From Mesocentrotus franciscanus (Eukaryota > Echinodermata > Echinoidea > Camarodonta > Strongylocentrotidae): DNA of 64,000 nt. Shown here piece after piece: positions 29,750 to 40,597 of this stretch. Location of the stretch: assembly GCA_037976565.1 (NCBI GenBank), contig CP137667.1, positions 35,073,366 to 35,137,365 of the forward strand, in the 5' to 3' direction. The notes under the pieces were generated by a model. That model was not told the origin of the DNA. It made no database searches and worked only from the letters and a program-made list of their open reading frames with translations. The position numbers and the translations under genes are program-made. Numbering within the stretch: position 1 is the first letter of the stretch; each line of letters starts with the position of its first letter.

Positions 29750-30590
29750 AAAGAAAGAGAAAGTAGAGAGAGGAGATATGAAATATGTTTGGTAAGAGGA
29801 CAAGGAAGGGGGAGGAGTAAGAGGATGAGGATGAGCGATGGGTAAGAAGATGAGGAAGAGGAACAGGTAAGAAGATTAGCATGGGGGATGAGGAGAAGGA
29901 TGAGGAAGTCAGAGGGATGGGTAAGAGAATGATGACGGATTGGTAGGAGGATGAGGATGATGGATGGGTAAGAGGATGAGCATGGGGGTGGGTAAGAGGA
30001 TGAAGATTAGGGATGGGTAAGAGGATGAGGAAGAGGGATGAGTAAGAAGATGAGGAAGAGGAATGGATATTAAAGGGGCTGAGGAAGAGGGATTGGAAAT
30101 ATGATGAGAATGAGGAATGGGTAAGTGGACGAGGATGAGGAATGGGTAAGAGGATGAGGAAGAGGAATGGGTAAGATGATGATGAAGGGGTGGGGAGAGG
30201 ATGAGGAGGAAGGATGGATATTAATGGGACTGAGGAAGAGGGATACGTAATATGATGAGAATGAGGAATGGGTAAGAGTACGAGGATGAGGAATGGGTAA
30301 GATGATGATGAAGAGGAATAGGTAAGAGTATGAGGAAGAGGGATGGGTAATATGATGAGAATGGGCAATGGGTAAGAGGGTGAGGAAGAGGGATGGATAT
30401 TAAAGGGACTGAGGAAGAGGGATAGGTTAGAGGATGAGGAAGAGGAATAGGTAAGAGGATGAGACAGTGGAATGGGTAAGTGGATGATGGATGAGGGTGG
30501 GTAAGAGAAAGATGGGTATTATGGATGGGTAAAATGGATGGGAAATATAATGAAGAGAAGATGATAAAGTGCAAGAAGAAGAAAGAGTAC
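29750..30590. repeat. Purine-rich minisatellite (GGATGAGGAAGAGG, GGATGGGTAAGA)
   Basis: Units of roughly 24 bp of the form GAGGATGAGGAAGAGGAATG followed by GGTAAGA repeat with variation for about 0.8 kb. Long minus-strand Pro/Ser/Leu/His frames (29730-30368, 30221-30592) are repeat artefacts. The flanks are A/G-rich low-complexity DNA. Confidence 0.92.
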
Positions 30591-30949
30591 AAATGATAAT
30601 GTTCTAAGAAGACAGAGAAGTGAGAGACAGGAAATAGAATAAAAGAAAGACTAAAATATACATGTTAGAGGAAGAAAAAAGAGAAAAGGGGAGACATAAA
30701 CCAAAATACAAACAAATAGAAAGATAAAATAATATAGAAAGAGGACAGATAGATAGAATGGAACTGTTTTTATTCGAAGCGGTCTTTTCAGAACTACACT
30801 CTTCACTCTCTCACCTTCGTGATCTCCTCACATCCTTCTCAATCTCGATCACCCTTTCACTTCTACTTCCATATGACCTTATTTTGGTGTACAAAACACA
30901 TGTTGTTTTTTTAATATATAAATGTAATGCTTCCGGGAGAAATTTCAAT

Positions 30950-31047
30950 TATTTAAACATATTTGTGGCTTACACCCAGTAAATAAGATCGATCGAACAA
31001 TCAATCGATCTTATTTACTGGGTGTAAGCCACAAATATGTTTAAATA
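30950..31047. repeat. Perfect 44-bp inverted repeat with 10-nt loop
   Basis: Bases 30950-30993 are the exact reverse complement of 31004-31047, separated by a 10-nt loop. Pairing resumes for two more bases after one mismatch. The arms include GGCTTACACCCAGTAAATAAG. Such perfect identity indicates a recent palindrome. It could form a cruciform or hairpin, or be the remnant of a transposon fold-back. Confidence 0.9.
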
Positions 31048-31049
31048 GT

Positions 31050-32590
31050 TAAAAACACATGGTGTTACTGAAAGCCTCGAACCGTGAATGACATACGATA
31101 TTCCCCTATTTAAATAAAGATTCAATACTTTTAGAGGATGTAAAGAGCTACCAGAGAATTCTACAATATGGAGAAACATCCCGGCTGCAATGGAGAGAAG
31201 GGTAAATCAGAGAGAGCATCGGACAAGATAAACAGCTGCTAAACAATACTGAGAATTGTTAGATAATACTTATAGACTGAAAGAGGGCAAACAAATTTCT
31301 TTAGACGTTACATACAGTGCAACACCAATTTGTCTATTTTCTACAAAGAGTTATGGAGGGGTTGATATAGCAATAGGAGAGGACAGGGGAGGGAGGTTGT
31401 CTAGCTTTGAATCGAATATTCAAACATGCAAGTCGGAATTTGATAGGTCATGTGGAAAGTGATAGGGTGTGCATGGGGTATTTTTGTTACAAATTTGAAG
31501 TACGGCATACCGTATCAAAACATTAATTTGTATTAGTGGAGACTTGAGAAGAAAAGCAGAACAAGCTATATATTACATATATTATATTTTAAAGATATGT
31601 AGTAAACGGAGTCCTATCGTACTTAAAGAAAAATAAAAACAACCCACAATAAAAGCAATTATATATGATTGAAGATACAAACTGGAAAGATTAGAGAAGG
31701 AAAAAAAGGGGGGAAATGTATACATTTTACACACATGGGATTTACAGGGGCCGTATACCTGAAAATAGTGAACACGATATATTTTTGTCTGATATCATGC
31801 CTAATATGTCCTATGGTAACTGAATAATGAAGTGAATTAAAATACTATCTCATACTCACCTTTAAATGGACGAATCATTTGACCCCGGCCACATAAAAGT
31901 GTGAGGTGACTTAATTTTTTTTCTTCAAATGCGATTTTTTTTTTTTTTTTGGTTCTTCTTTGAATTGGTAAAATGTCAGGAATATGCACCCCTTTAAAAA
32001 GATAGGATTGAGAACAATCCGAAACAGAATGGGATTTACTTTACATGAGTAGAACCTACATATGCATAACATGGATATAATGTATAAGAAAATAGGATTG
32101 AATAAAAGTAATTGCAAATCGGAGAAGCTGAGATTTGAGTTACCGGTATTTCTTTAAGGGACTGGAAAACTTTACCAAGAATTTTATGATCGCTAATGCT
32201 AAACGATTAATGGTTTTACTGTTTTCCCTTAGTAACACGTCGAATTTGAAGGGAACATACATACATTTTTTGTCTTTATTTTTTAACCCTTTTCATAAAA
32301 AGAATGTATTCTATTCAATTAAATCGTTTTTTCCATTTTATTTTTTTCATTTTACTTCTCTTTTAAATTTCGTATTTTTAAAATGTATTTCATCATATTA
32401 GTTTGCAACCATTTTTGAAAGTTCATCATTAATTGTTGGAATCTTCTATTCTTATTCTTTCGTGCATTCCACATGAAAGTACAATCTGTCTACAAGTACC
32501 TTTATCAGTACACATCCTATAATAGGCCACTTTGTAATTGCAGTTTGAAAATTTGGTTTTTAAAAATGTGCAAAAATTAGAAAAATACTA
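31050..32590. other. AT-rich intergenic stretch, no gene seen
   Basis: Short open frames on both strands (for example 31256-31462, 32135-32401) lack features of real proteins: low complexity, Phe/Leu/Lys-rich and no supported splice partners. A T-run lies at 31929-31950. A diverged copy of the old flank repeat lies near 31420. Confidence 0.5.
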
Positions 32591-32840
32591 GATACATGTT
32601 CAAATATTCATTTTATTTTATGCACAGTATGATATATCATGATACACAGGTAAAGTTTTGCATCTCTAAATGGAGATAAATGGCATTCATGTGACCCCTC
32701 CAGTTCTAGAATCCCATTAGGCCTCTCCATGTTCAGATATATATTCAGTGGATATTTGGTGCTAATTACAAACTGGGTAATTGGAAAACTCCTGCCAAGT
32801 CTAGCTCTTACAACAAGATACACATTGAAATATCAGTACA
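32590..32840 (-). other. Possible 3' end of the minus-strand CCCH-repeat gene
   Basis: On the minus strand an AATAAA signal (32617-32612) follows a 71-codon open stretch. It sits downstream of the small minus-strand gene and could be its terminal exon or 3' UTR. No splice acceptor could be fixed, so the link is an inference. The encoded frame resembles nothing I recognise. Confidence 0.3.
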
Positions 32841-33098
32841 ACTGTTTTTATGAGATGGATGATTGCAAAACCCCATAACTAAACTTACAAAAGAAGACAA
32901 CTTCTGAAACCTTTGTTATAACAATATAATGTATATTTAAAAGATTTCCGGCCAAATATTCACAAGTTCTCAATTTAGTAATCAACATGTCAAACCTCAG
33001 AGGTATACATGCCTCCTATTATGAGGTATGGGGTAAACTGATCTGGTGAGTAGGAACATATTATCACAAGGTAGACATTGAAATACCTGCATACTTAC

Positions 33099-33131
33099 GA
33101 CGTGTGTGCGTGTCCCACGGCGAGGCCTGAT
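33099..33131 (-). other. Candidate 33-nt exon of the minus-strand gene
   Basis: A pyrimidine-rich acceptor ending CCACAG precedes 33131 and a strong GTAAGT donor follows 33099. The 33 nt are a multiple of three and encode a short Arg-rich segment (IRPRRGTRTHV). With the stop codons already present in upstream exons it would be 3' UTR or part of an alternative isoform. Confidence 0.4.
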
Positions 33132-33446
33132 CTGTGGAATAAAGAGGTTAAGAAAATGTTGTATTAGGTATCTCGAAGGAATTATGATGGGGCAGATAAA
33201 ATCGTAAAAATAAGCACAAATTATACAATTTTAGTTTATACATTCAGTTTAAAATAGATTTATTTCCGAGTATGTTTCAGCCCTACATTTTACTGCATAT
33301 AAAATTTTCCACGTAGAGGATACATAGAAGTGGTATACACTCCAAAATGATGAGGACTCGCCATGTTTTGGCATGTACTGCTATAATGTTATAAAGATCC
33401 GATACTATTTCAAACATATGAAGCCAAATAATGAACATACACATAC

Positions 33447-33692
33447 CTTCTTGGAAATAATCTACAGGCGGTCAAAGAAAAGGAATGGCCTCCGGCGTCT
33501 GGCTCCACTGACCACACCCAGTCTTTCTTGACCACGATAGTGCAGCGGGCCTGGTTTTGAGTGACCATGCACTACCCGTCTCGGCTTCCTCCCTACTACT
33601 CCTATAGCAAGGCGTTTACGTCCCGAGAACCTCAGCAGTGTTCGACCCAGTATACCCCCTCGGTCTCCCCCCTGCTGCTTCTGCGAATCAGT
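33447..33692 (-). other. Candidate exon with a 76-codon basic open frame
   Basis: The exon is bounded by a good acceptor (CTTTCCTACAG) and a GTATGT donor. From its first base it is open for 76 codons, then stops at 33464-33462. The peptide is Arg/Gly-rich (FSGRKRLAIGVVGRKPRR and similar). The phase of the preceding coding exon does not lead into this frame and that exon already carries a stop, so this is either spliced 3' UTR or an isoform-specific exon using an unseen donor. Confidence 0.4.
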
Positions 33693-33917
33693 CTGTAGGA
33701 AAGGAGAAAAAAGTGAGTTAAAAAATCGTTCACCCGAAGAAAATTCACAACTGATAATTATGGACAAATTATAAATGGGATGGAGAGATTACTGCGGGCT
33801 GCAAACATATTTTGAAGAAGGAAGTTGTTATATTTGATCAGTAAGACTTCCCCTTCGCAATGATATGGATTTTGCATCAATTCAAAACACTTTTGACTCT
33901 TCAGGTGACTACTTTAA

Positions 33918-34295
33918 AGGGGAAGTCAACCCTTATATTAAGTTGGTTGTAATAAAAGCATAAAAATAAAGATATGAAAGTTATGAATTTTTGAAGCTGT
34001 CACAGGTGAAACAAATGTGACATCACGCGAGCTCATCTCCAATTTGCTCTGTACAGACAATTTCATAAATTTTCATTTTCTTAGATATCGATGACGGAAT
34101 AGATACGTTTCATACAGGGGTTGCATAAAACCATACTTGCAATGATTATATACGGTGGATATTTGATTGAAACATTTGATTGCACCTTTAAAAATTCATA
34201 ACTTTCTTATTTTAATCGGTTTATTAATTTCACTAAACTGTTTCTCTCATGTTCTGCTTCTAAAAAAAAACTTAATATCAAGGTGGACTTCCCCT
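33918..34295. mobile_element. piggyBac-like MITE flanked by TTAA
   Basis: The element begins AGGGGAAGTCAACC and ends GGTGGACTTCCCCT and is flanked by TTAA at 33914-33917 and 34296-34299. The 378-bp interior has no coding capacity; sub-terminal CTTATATTAAG is mirrored by CTTAATATCAAG. TTAA target duplication is the hallmark of piggyBac-type transposases. It sits in an intron of the small minus-strand gene. Confidence 0.8.
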
Positions 34296-34701
34296 TTAAT
34301 TTCATTACGAGCAAGATGTTTCTATTTCATACTTTTGTTTTAATGTACTATAAAACAGATAATGCATCCAGATAAATTGATTTTGAGAACCCCTATATCA
34401 TTGTGACAAACAACAAGTCTTACTATTTAGGCCCTTTTATTGATGCTGAAAGAAGCCTTGGATGCATCTCTGTTCATTTTGCTTCAACTGATGATTAAAA
34501 GTTGCTGCTATGTTATTAAAGTTTTGGCACATTAGCTAATCTTCAAAGTCAAAAATTTGTGTTCGGTACATAATCATATTTTGACTACCTTGCATGCTCG
34601 TCTCTATTTATTTATTCATTTTTCGTTGTGGGGGGGATATTGTTAGAATACTAAAAATAGGCAAGCATATTAAAAATAAATTTACTTACTCCAGGCTATA
34701 A

Positions 34702-34961
34702 TCACACATTGCCTCGCCTCGCGGCAATCCGGGCCGACCTCCGCAGGTTCTGGTTTGCCCGATTGGCGGCACGACGTTGCTCCCTCTCTGCGGCGAGTTG
34801 AACAGCGGCGGCAGCTGCGATCTCTCGCTCTACCAGACGCGGTGACCTTCGTCTCGGGTGGAGTTGCTCACGCTCCTCCGCCCTCCTACGCTGTTCATCC
34901 TGCTGTTGTCGATTAGCAGAAACGACCTCCGCACGACCGTTCTCGCGATGCAACTTGTTGA
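34702..34961 (-). CDS. CCCH-repeat gene, coding exon 3 (last)
   Basis: The acceptor TTTATACAG precedes 34961. The leftover G of exon 2 plus TC makes Val, and the frame stays open to TGA at 34704-34702. It encodes the Arg/Glu/Ala-rich tail. A GTAAGT donor 12 bases past the stop (exon edge 34690) suggests splicing within the 3' UTR. Confidence 0.6.
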
Positions 34962-36632
34962 CTGTATAAACAAAAAACAAAAAACATAAATGGGGACGTG
35001 GTTCATGGCATTTCACAGATCACATTCAAATACACGATTCTACTTTGATACTGTAATCAGGAAGATGACATCTTCCTGCTGTAATATAGTATATACCCCC
35101 TGTCACAGCACCAACGTACACTTTCAATGATCCCACATCCTTACATTTTAAAGGTACTATGTCCCATTTGCAGGCCAAAAATGAAAGGTTAAATTCCAAC
35201 GTCATTTGAAAGACAATACTAATTTAGAACTTCCCTAAAAAAAGGAGGGGGGCTTGAAAATATCTTTAAGTGGGAAAATAACGACCATTAGTTGTCGAAT
35301 CGACTTAGGAGCTATAGAGCCAGTAAGTAATAGTATGATTTTTCAGACCATTGCACCGAATGGTCGTACGTTTTATGCTGCCCAAAGATTCAATCAGTTT
35401 AATTTTGGCCATTACAAGAAGTGGGTTATTAATGTAGACAAATGCTCATGTACCCTTTACAGCTCATTTATGTATGTTATTACCAAAGATGAAAAGGCCA
35501 GTCAGTCACTCAATAGTGTCTGACAGTGAAGTCTAGCAAGTAAACGGGTTTCCTTGCATAATTTGAATATTAGGACACTGATAATGTTTAAATTTCACAC
35601 ACCGGGGAAAGGCGGAGATAGTATAGCGGGTGCTTTTGAAGGGAGCGAACATACATGCGCGTACCCTAAATAACACTGGGAGGGGGCAGTGTAATTAGTC
35701 TCAAAATATTTTCGTCATGAATCAGTATTTACGATTCTATTCTTACTATTTTTACCAATGTCAATGCGGCATATCCGCCAATGGCCCGGCCTGCAAATAC
35801 ATGTATAATACATGCAAATACAATGTATAGGTCTATGGTCCACAAGACGCGCCTTTTAAAAATAAAATAGTAACAGTAATTTGAGAGGTTTACTTTGAAT
35901 AAATACATACCGTGTTGCGTGCAGTAGAGTTCAACGGCGTTTTCGTCTAGCGAGTGACGTCCACGCCGGCTGCAACGTCTGCCATTCCCATGAAGCCCAA
36001 TATGTGCAGAGCACTGGACCTCGGCTGGCTGTCTGTAATACAGGAAAATAAAACGAGGACATATTACTACTACTAGATTAATTGCCAATAATAATAATGG
36101 TTGGTTGTTGGTTGTGATGGTTATTTTACCTGACTGCTAAGAAAGCACAAATGCTATAGAATGCGAATAAAGTGCACACGTTGCAATTTCGGTTACACAT
36201 TTGATAGGGTAATTACAAAGAATAACCCTAAACAAACCCCGTGTGTGTGATTGGGTTTTTTACAGACGTGTATCAATCAGATATGATTATTTACGTCTGG
36301 GGACCGACCTTTAACGTCACCATCCGAAAGACGCGATTCAGTTTCGAACCTGCGTCCTCGGCTGAATCAGTTTGTAACTTCCACTGTTAGCTGGATTACA
36401 GGCGCACGCCACAACGCCTTTCACTGAAGGGTCAATATATACTGCGTGTATGTATAATTAATTGATGGTTGGTAAATTCATTTAGAATATAACTTTGTAC
36501 ATACTGTCGGTGTTGCCAGCACTCTTCATCTCCTCCTACGTCCAGGGGTATCTTTCTCCCACAACGCTTACCCTCCTGGGTAAACTCCACACAGTTCCAA
36601 CTGTGCTGGTTAGGCTGCTTACGCTTAGGCAT
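34702..36632 (-). CDS. Unrecognised gene, 169-aa protein with two CCCH motifs and an Arg/Glu-rich tail
   Basis: Three exons (36632-36505, 36032-35911, 34961-34702) join with matching phases (2, then 1) to 510 nt, 169 residues plus stop. The start ATG at 36632 opens a basic MPKRK sequence. Residues ~14-41 hold C-x9-C-x13-C-x2-H and residues ~48-82 hold C-x12-C-x16-C-x2-H, with a G-[KR]-R-C core in each. The remainder (~85-169) is charged, with QQQDEQRRRAEE, an Ala run and RRSARIAARR, probably helical and nucleic-acid binding. The pattern recalls small zinc-binding C-C-C-H modules such as the zf-C3Hc3H domain of INO80D/KANSL2. That resemblance is only in spacing, and I do not assign a function. 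An AATAAA further downstream and two extra candidate exons suggest a longer transcript. Confidence 0.6.
35911..36032 (-). CDS. CCCH-repeat gene, coding exon 2
   Basis: The acceptor CTGTATTACAG and donor G|GTATGT delimit 122 nt. Phase 2 entry completes a Gln codon. It encodes the second module, C-x12-C-x16-C-x2-H, ending in CTQHG. The match of phase and motif with exon 1 is the main support for this gene. Confidence 0.65.
36225..36425 (-). mobile_element. tRNA-derived SINE (minus strand)
   Basis: Read on the minus strand, a tRNA-like head starts near 36425 (GTTGTGGCGTGCGCCTG) and contains a B box GGTTCGAAAC at 36350-36341. It is followed by a tail with GACGTTAAAGGTCGGTCCCC, a tail motif common in invertebrate SINEs. 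It lies between exons 1 and 2 of the CCCH-repeat gene. Confidence 0.65.
36505..36632 (-). CDS. CCCH-repeat gene, coding exon 1
   Basis: ATG at 36632 and donor ACA|GTATGT after 36505 give 42 codons plus two bases. It encodes the first module, C-x9-C-x13-C-x2-H (C14, C24, C38, H41). Upstream on the minus strand is a GTCGTCGTCGTC run but no clear TATA box. Confidence 0.62.
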
Positions 36633-36639
36633 TATAACA

Positions 36640-38247
36640 CAAGTGAAATAACTCTAAGCAAGACGACGACGACGAATTCACGAACGAAGCAAAAGCTAAG
36701 CAAATATCTCAAAACGACTTGTCTAGGACAGAATCTAGCAGAGAATGGCAGATTTCATTACACGAAACCTAAAATCGATTCGCGCGCGCGGTTTCTTTGA
36801 ATGCATGGTCAATGGAAATACATCACGTGGTTTGAGCAGACGAACGAATCACATTTGAGATTTTCAGTGCATTCACCCAAAGCAAAGGCGTTTTAATTGC
36901 AACGGGCGCCAAAAATATACTGTCGACAATTGACGTGCTATTGTGCCTACCGTGCTACAATCTATTGGTATGCTAATATAATGTTGGAATGCCAGCGAAC
37001 CTCGCACCCTCTGTTAGCTGATTTGTATAATAAACATTTGGTAAGCTGGAATTGCCTCAAACTATCGTCTTCAGCTGTTCATTAATAGCGTATTTGGTTA
37101 TATGAAATTGGACTATTGTGCTTTTGCATGGGTGCACATGAGCAGTAAAATGTGCCCCATACGACGTGATCACCTATTGTTTTATTTTGATGCTCAAACA
37201 ACAATAAACCTGCAACAAGAAAAAAAATCAGTGTTAGAGGAAACAGCTAGAAGAAGAAAGTGAACAATGTCTAATAACTATTTCTTTTTTTGATATCTCT
37301 ATAAATCGTCAGATAATCACACTACACAATAGACCTGTATGTATTTCCCCTATTTCGTAAATTTGTACAATCTGTCGACTCGGAATGTTGTACTAATTTG
37401 CCATTAGACAAACCCGGATTCCCCCTTCTAATCATGCATCCATACTGAACTGTTTAAAGCTATAGTATCGACATAGAAAGAAATAACCGTCTGGTATGGG
37501 GAATTCTTTTATAAAACTGGCATTTGTCTAACTTCCCATACACAATGGAGCCAAACATTATTCTCAGCAAAAAAAACCGTCGATATCCGTCGAAGCTTTC
37601 ATGAATTTTTTCATGATTTTTTAGCAACATAAAGGAATGGATCAGGGCGACATATCGGCAATCCAGGATTTATTATTAAGGCGAAGATTAGGAAAGACAC
37701 ATATGTCAAGAGATTGCTAGCAAGCTTGAAATTAGCCTAAATGAAATATCAGGTAATTTGTCTTATTTTTTTATTAAGTATTAGGTTATAGATTCCACAG
37801 TACTGGAAGAGGGAATATTTTTTTTCCTCCTGATATTTATACAGGGTGGCACATATCACCAACTTGGTGGTCTTACAGGTACGTTTCAGCTACCCCTTTC
37901 AATTTTGTTTAAAAACAAATACATTCTTCTGCTTAAGTTCTTTCTCTAATGCATTTAGTTTTTTAATCATTATTTGTGTTTGTGTTACCTTATGATGGCA
38001 AAATAATATGTTGCCAAATATCTATTATAATTATTTACAATTGCAATTTACAAAAACCATCTTAATTCCTTTCCCCCTGAATTTACAAAAGGCAGTGTTG
38101 AATGTAGATGGGTCAACATTTAGGACTCTTCGAAGAGGTACAGGAACGTGAAGAAAAAGGAAGGAAATTAATTGAAATTTGATTTCACAACTAAATGTAC
38201 AAGAGAGTAAGTTCATGTAATCATTGTTTGTTTTATCTGGTTCGCAT
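36640..38247. other. Intergenic stretch, no gene seen
   Basis: Upstream of the CCCH-repeat gene. The proximal 250 bp hold a GCGCGCGCG run at 36781-36789 and could include its promoter, but no defined motif was found. The rest is AT-rich with no coding signal. Confidence 0.45.
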
Positions 38248-38311
38248 CCCCCTTGCATTTATCATATCAGGGGCGGCGGAGCGTCTTTCGAATTGGGGGG
38301 GGGGGGACACC

Positions 38312-39464
38312 CAGGCGCGGATTCCAGGATTTCGTAGGGGGGTTAGGCATTTAATTACGGTCAGATTGCGTCATCGGGAAGTTGCATCATGCGCATTATA
38401 AGTTCCAAACGCTTTATTTCTTACAAATACACAAAAAAGTTCCGAAAGCTTAAATGCATACTATTTCACAAGATGTAACAAAACAGTATGAATAATATCT
38501 AATGATACACTTACTTGCGTTTCTTTCTGCCTGCAAAATAGTTTTCTTCTGCATTTTGTTTTGTTGCTGTTATGAGTTTATATTCATATTAGTACATAGT
38601 ACATTTGTACACTGATAGTTGAACAATGATGATAGAAGAAGCGATACAAATCGCAACTGATCTTTCCATATTTCCCCCTTTTCTTTTCTTCTTTTCTCCT
38701 TTCTATCTTTCTTTCCCTTTCTCCCCTCTTTCCCTGTCCCTTCCCTCCCTTCTCTCTTTTTTTTTACCGGGGGGGTGGGGGGGCGAGGGGAGGGAGGCAT
38801 GGACCTTTCGCCCCGCCCAGATCCACACCTTGTTGACGGGGGAAATCGCAACTGATCTCCCCCACCTTTCTTTTTCCTCTTTTTTTCCCTTTCCCTTTTT
38901 CTCCCCTTCCCTTTCCCTTCCCTTCCTTCTCTCTCTTTTAAGTTTGATGGGGGGGGGGGCAAGGACCTTTCGGTCCCCCGATCCACACGTTGTTGGCCGG
39001 ATTTATAGCAACTGATCTCCCCTTCTTTTCATCCTTTTCATTTCTTCTTCCTCTGTTTTGTTCCCTTTTAGCTGTCCTCTTTCCCTTTCCCTTCCCCCCA
39101 TTTTTTTTTTTGGGGGGGGGAGGCAAGGGCTTTTGCCCCCCCCCCCGATCCACAACTTGTTGGCGGGAAAATTACAACTGATATCCCCCTTCTTTTCTTT
39201 CCTTCTTCCTCTTTATTTCCTTCCCTTTATCTCCTCTTTTCCTTTTTTCTTTCCCTTTCCTTCCTTCTCTTTTTTTTTTTGCTGGGGATGCAACAGCCTG
39301 GGAGGCAAGACTCTTTCGCCCCCCCCCTAATCTCCTACTTTCCCCCTTTTCTTTTCTGCTTCCTCTTCTTTCTTTCCCTTTATCTCCTCTTTCCCTTTCC
39401 CCTATTTTCCTTCTCTCTCTCTTTTTGGCGGGGGCAAAGCCCCTGGCCCCTGGATCCGCGCCTG
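38312..39464. mobile_element. Nested hAT-like non-autonomous element
   Basis: It starts CAGGCGCGGATTCCAGG at 38312 and ends CCTGGATCCGCGCCTG at 39464. Flanking octamers GGGACACC (38304-38311) and GGGACCCC (39465-39472) match 7 of 8, as expected of an 8-bp hAT target duplication. The interior contains the pyrimidine-rich internal array and no intact transposase. Confidence 0.7.
38640..39345. repeat. Internal ~165-bp tandem repeat, pyrimidine-rich
   Basis: About four to five copies, each with GCAACTGATCTCCCC-like start, a long C/T tract, then a G-run, CAAGGACCTTTCGCCCC and GATCCACA-CTTGTTGGC. Copies begin near 38654, 38848, 39008 and 39173. Frames here on both strands are low-complexity artefacts. 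Confidence 0.8.
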
Positions 39465-39724
39465 GGGACCCCAAAAAAAGGGGGCACCTACAAAGGGAAA
39501 CCTCAAAGCGAAAATATATCATGTTGATACATTGGTAGGCCCTTATACCTCTACATTGTGATTAGATCATCAGGGATGATTTCATTGTTTGTTGGTGCAA
39601 CCCCCCCCCCCACACACACACACACACACTTTGAAAGACGCTCCGCCGCCCCTGATTTTTATGATAAATGCAAGGGGGCAATATGGGGCTAGACCAATGA
39701 ATTGGGCAGTGGCAGATCAAGAAT

Positions 39725-40025
39725 GATGGAAGTTGCGGTCTAGTGGATAAGTCGTCGGACTGTGGATTACAGGGTCCGCGGTTCGAGCCCCGCCGCGGCA
39801 CTAATGTGACAAGACATTAATTTACATTTGTCACTCTCCACCTAGGTGTTATATGTGTACCGGTAGAAAGGAATTCCTTGAATGCTGTGAGCGCCGAAAC
39901 GGGCAGGCTAGCATAGCCGGGTAATATTGGAGTGCCTAGAGCACCTTGCAAGGTGGATATGTGCGCTATATAAATATCCCATATTATTAGTATTATTATT
40001 ATTATAATTATTATTATTATTATAT
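39725..40025 (+). mobile_element. tRNA-derived SINE
   Basis: The head contains an A-box-like GGTCTAGTGGATAAG (39738) and a B box GGTTCGAGCCC (39780-39790) at tRNA-like spacing. The body follows and the tail is GTGCGCTATATAAATATCCC plus an ATT microsatellite (39985-40022). Head, body and microsatellite tail together identify a SINE and not a functional tRNA gene. A related tail fragment lies at 43845-43870. Confidence 0.85.
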
Positions 40026-40597
40026 ATGCTGGTACCCCTCCCCCCTCTCCCCAAGAGCTTCCACTTGGCTTGGTGGAAGGGATATGAGCGTTCATTTTGT
40101 AGTAACTTTACATATATCACATTCCTAAGAAACGCGAGGATTCTCAAATTTTTCATGTCTCATTTTCATTTCCCATGACTATGTGAGTCCAGATTTAGAT
40201 GTAGACATTCGTGCAACCCCCTTTTCTTTTTAAATATTTCCACTTGGTCAGTTATCAGTGTTTCTGCTTCCTATCACCGACAAGACTGATAATACCTGCA
40301 TTTGGTTCTATCGGATCTGTCAATTTAAAAGGCAAAACACAGTGTTGGTAAAATAACAATGTACATCTAAGTACCAAATAAAATTTACTTTAAAAAAGAT
40401 TTTAAAAGAATAAAGGCCAGTATTTAAAAAACAAATTGAGAGCTACCCTCTTTTTCAAGATCACAAAAATGTCTATGACCACTTTCGTATAAGATATATG
40501 ATTTTTACTAGGTTCACATTGTTACATGTATTTAAATTAAACGTACTCGTAAATACCTTGGATGTTCTGTTGACTAATAACTTCAGATCTTTTATCA
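40026..40597. other. AT-rich stretch, no gene seen
   Basis: Between the SINE tail and the decayed LINE fragment. No coding or RNA signal was recognised. Confidence 0.4.

Larger units (their letters stand above)
38248..39678. mobile_element. Inverted-repeat element (outer), 1.4 kb, with a nested element inside
   Basis: Two-part terminal inverted repeats: CCCCCTTGCATTTATCAT (38248-38265) mirrored at 39661-39678, and a perfect 22-bp repeat starting CAGGGGCGGCGGAGCG (38268-38289) mirrored at 39633-39654. Poly-G/poly-C and a CA microsatellite lie just inside the right end. No transposase frame is present. The right inner part (about 39466-39570) has a reverse-complement relative at about 62250-62370, marking a dispersed family. 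Confidence 0.75.

Noticed and set aside
29730..30592. Minus-strand frames of 212 and 123 codons rich in Ser/Pro/Leu/His
   Set aside because: Products of the GGATGAGGAAGAGG minisatellite.
38570..39527. Several overlapping frames on both strands (Phe/Ser/Pro or Lys/Arg/Gly-rich)
   Set aside because: They read the pyrimidine-rich tandem repeat inside a transposon; frames are open on both strands because of low complexity.
39733..39800. Functional tRNA gene
   Set aside because: A and B boxes are present, but the acceptor stem pairs poorly and the sequence continues into a SINE body and ATT-repeat tail.
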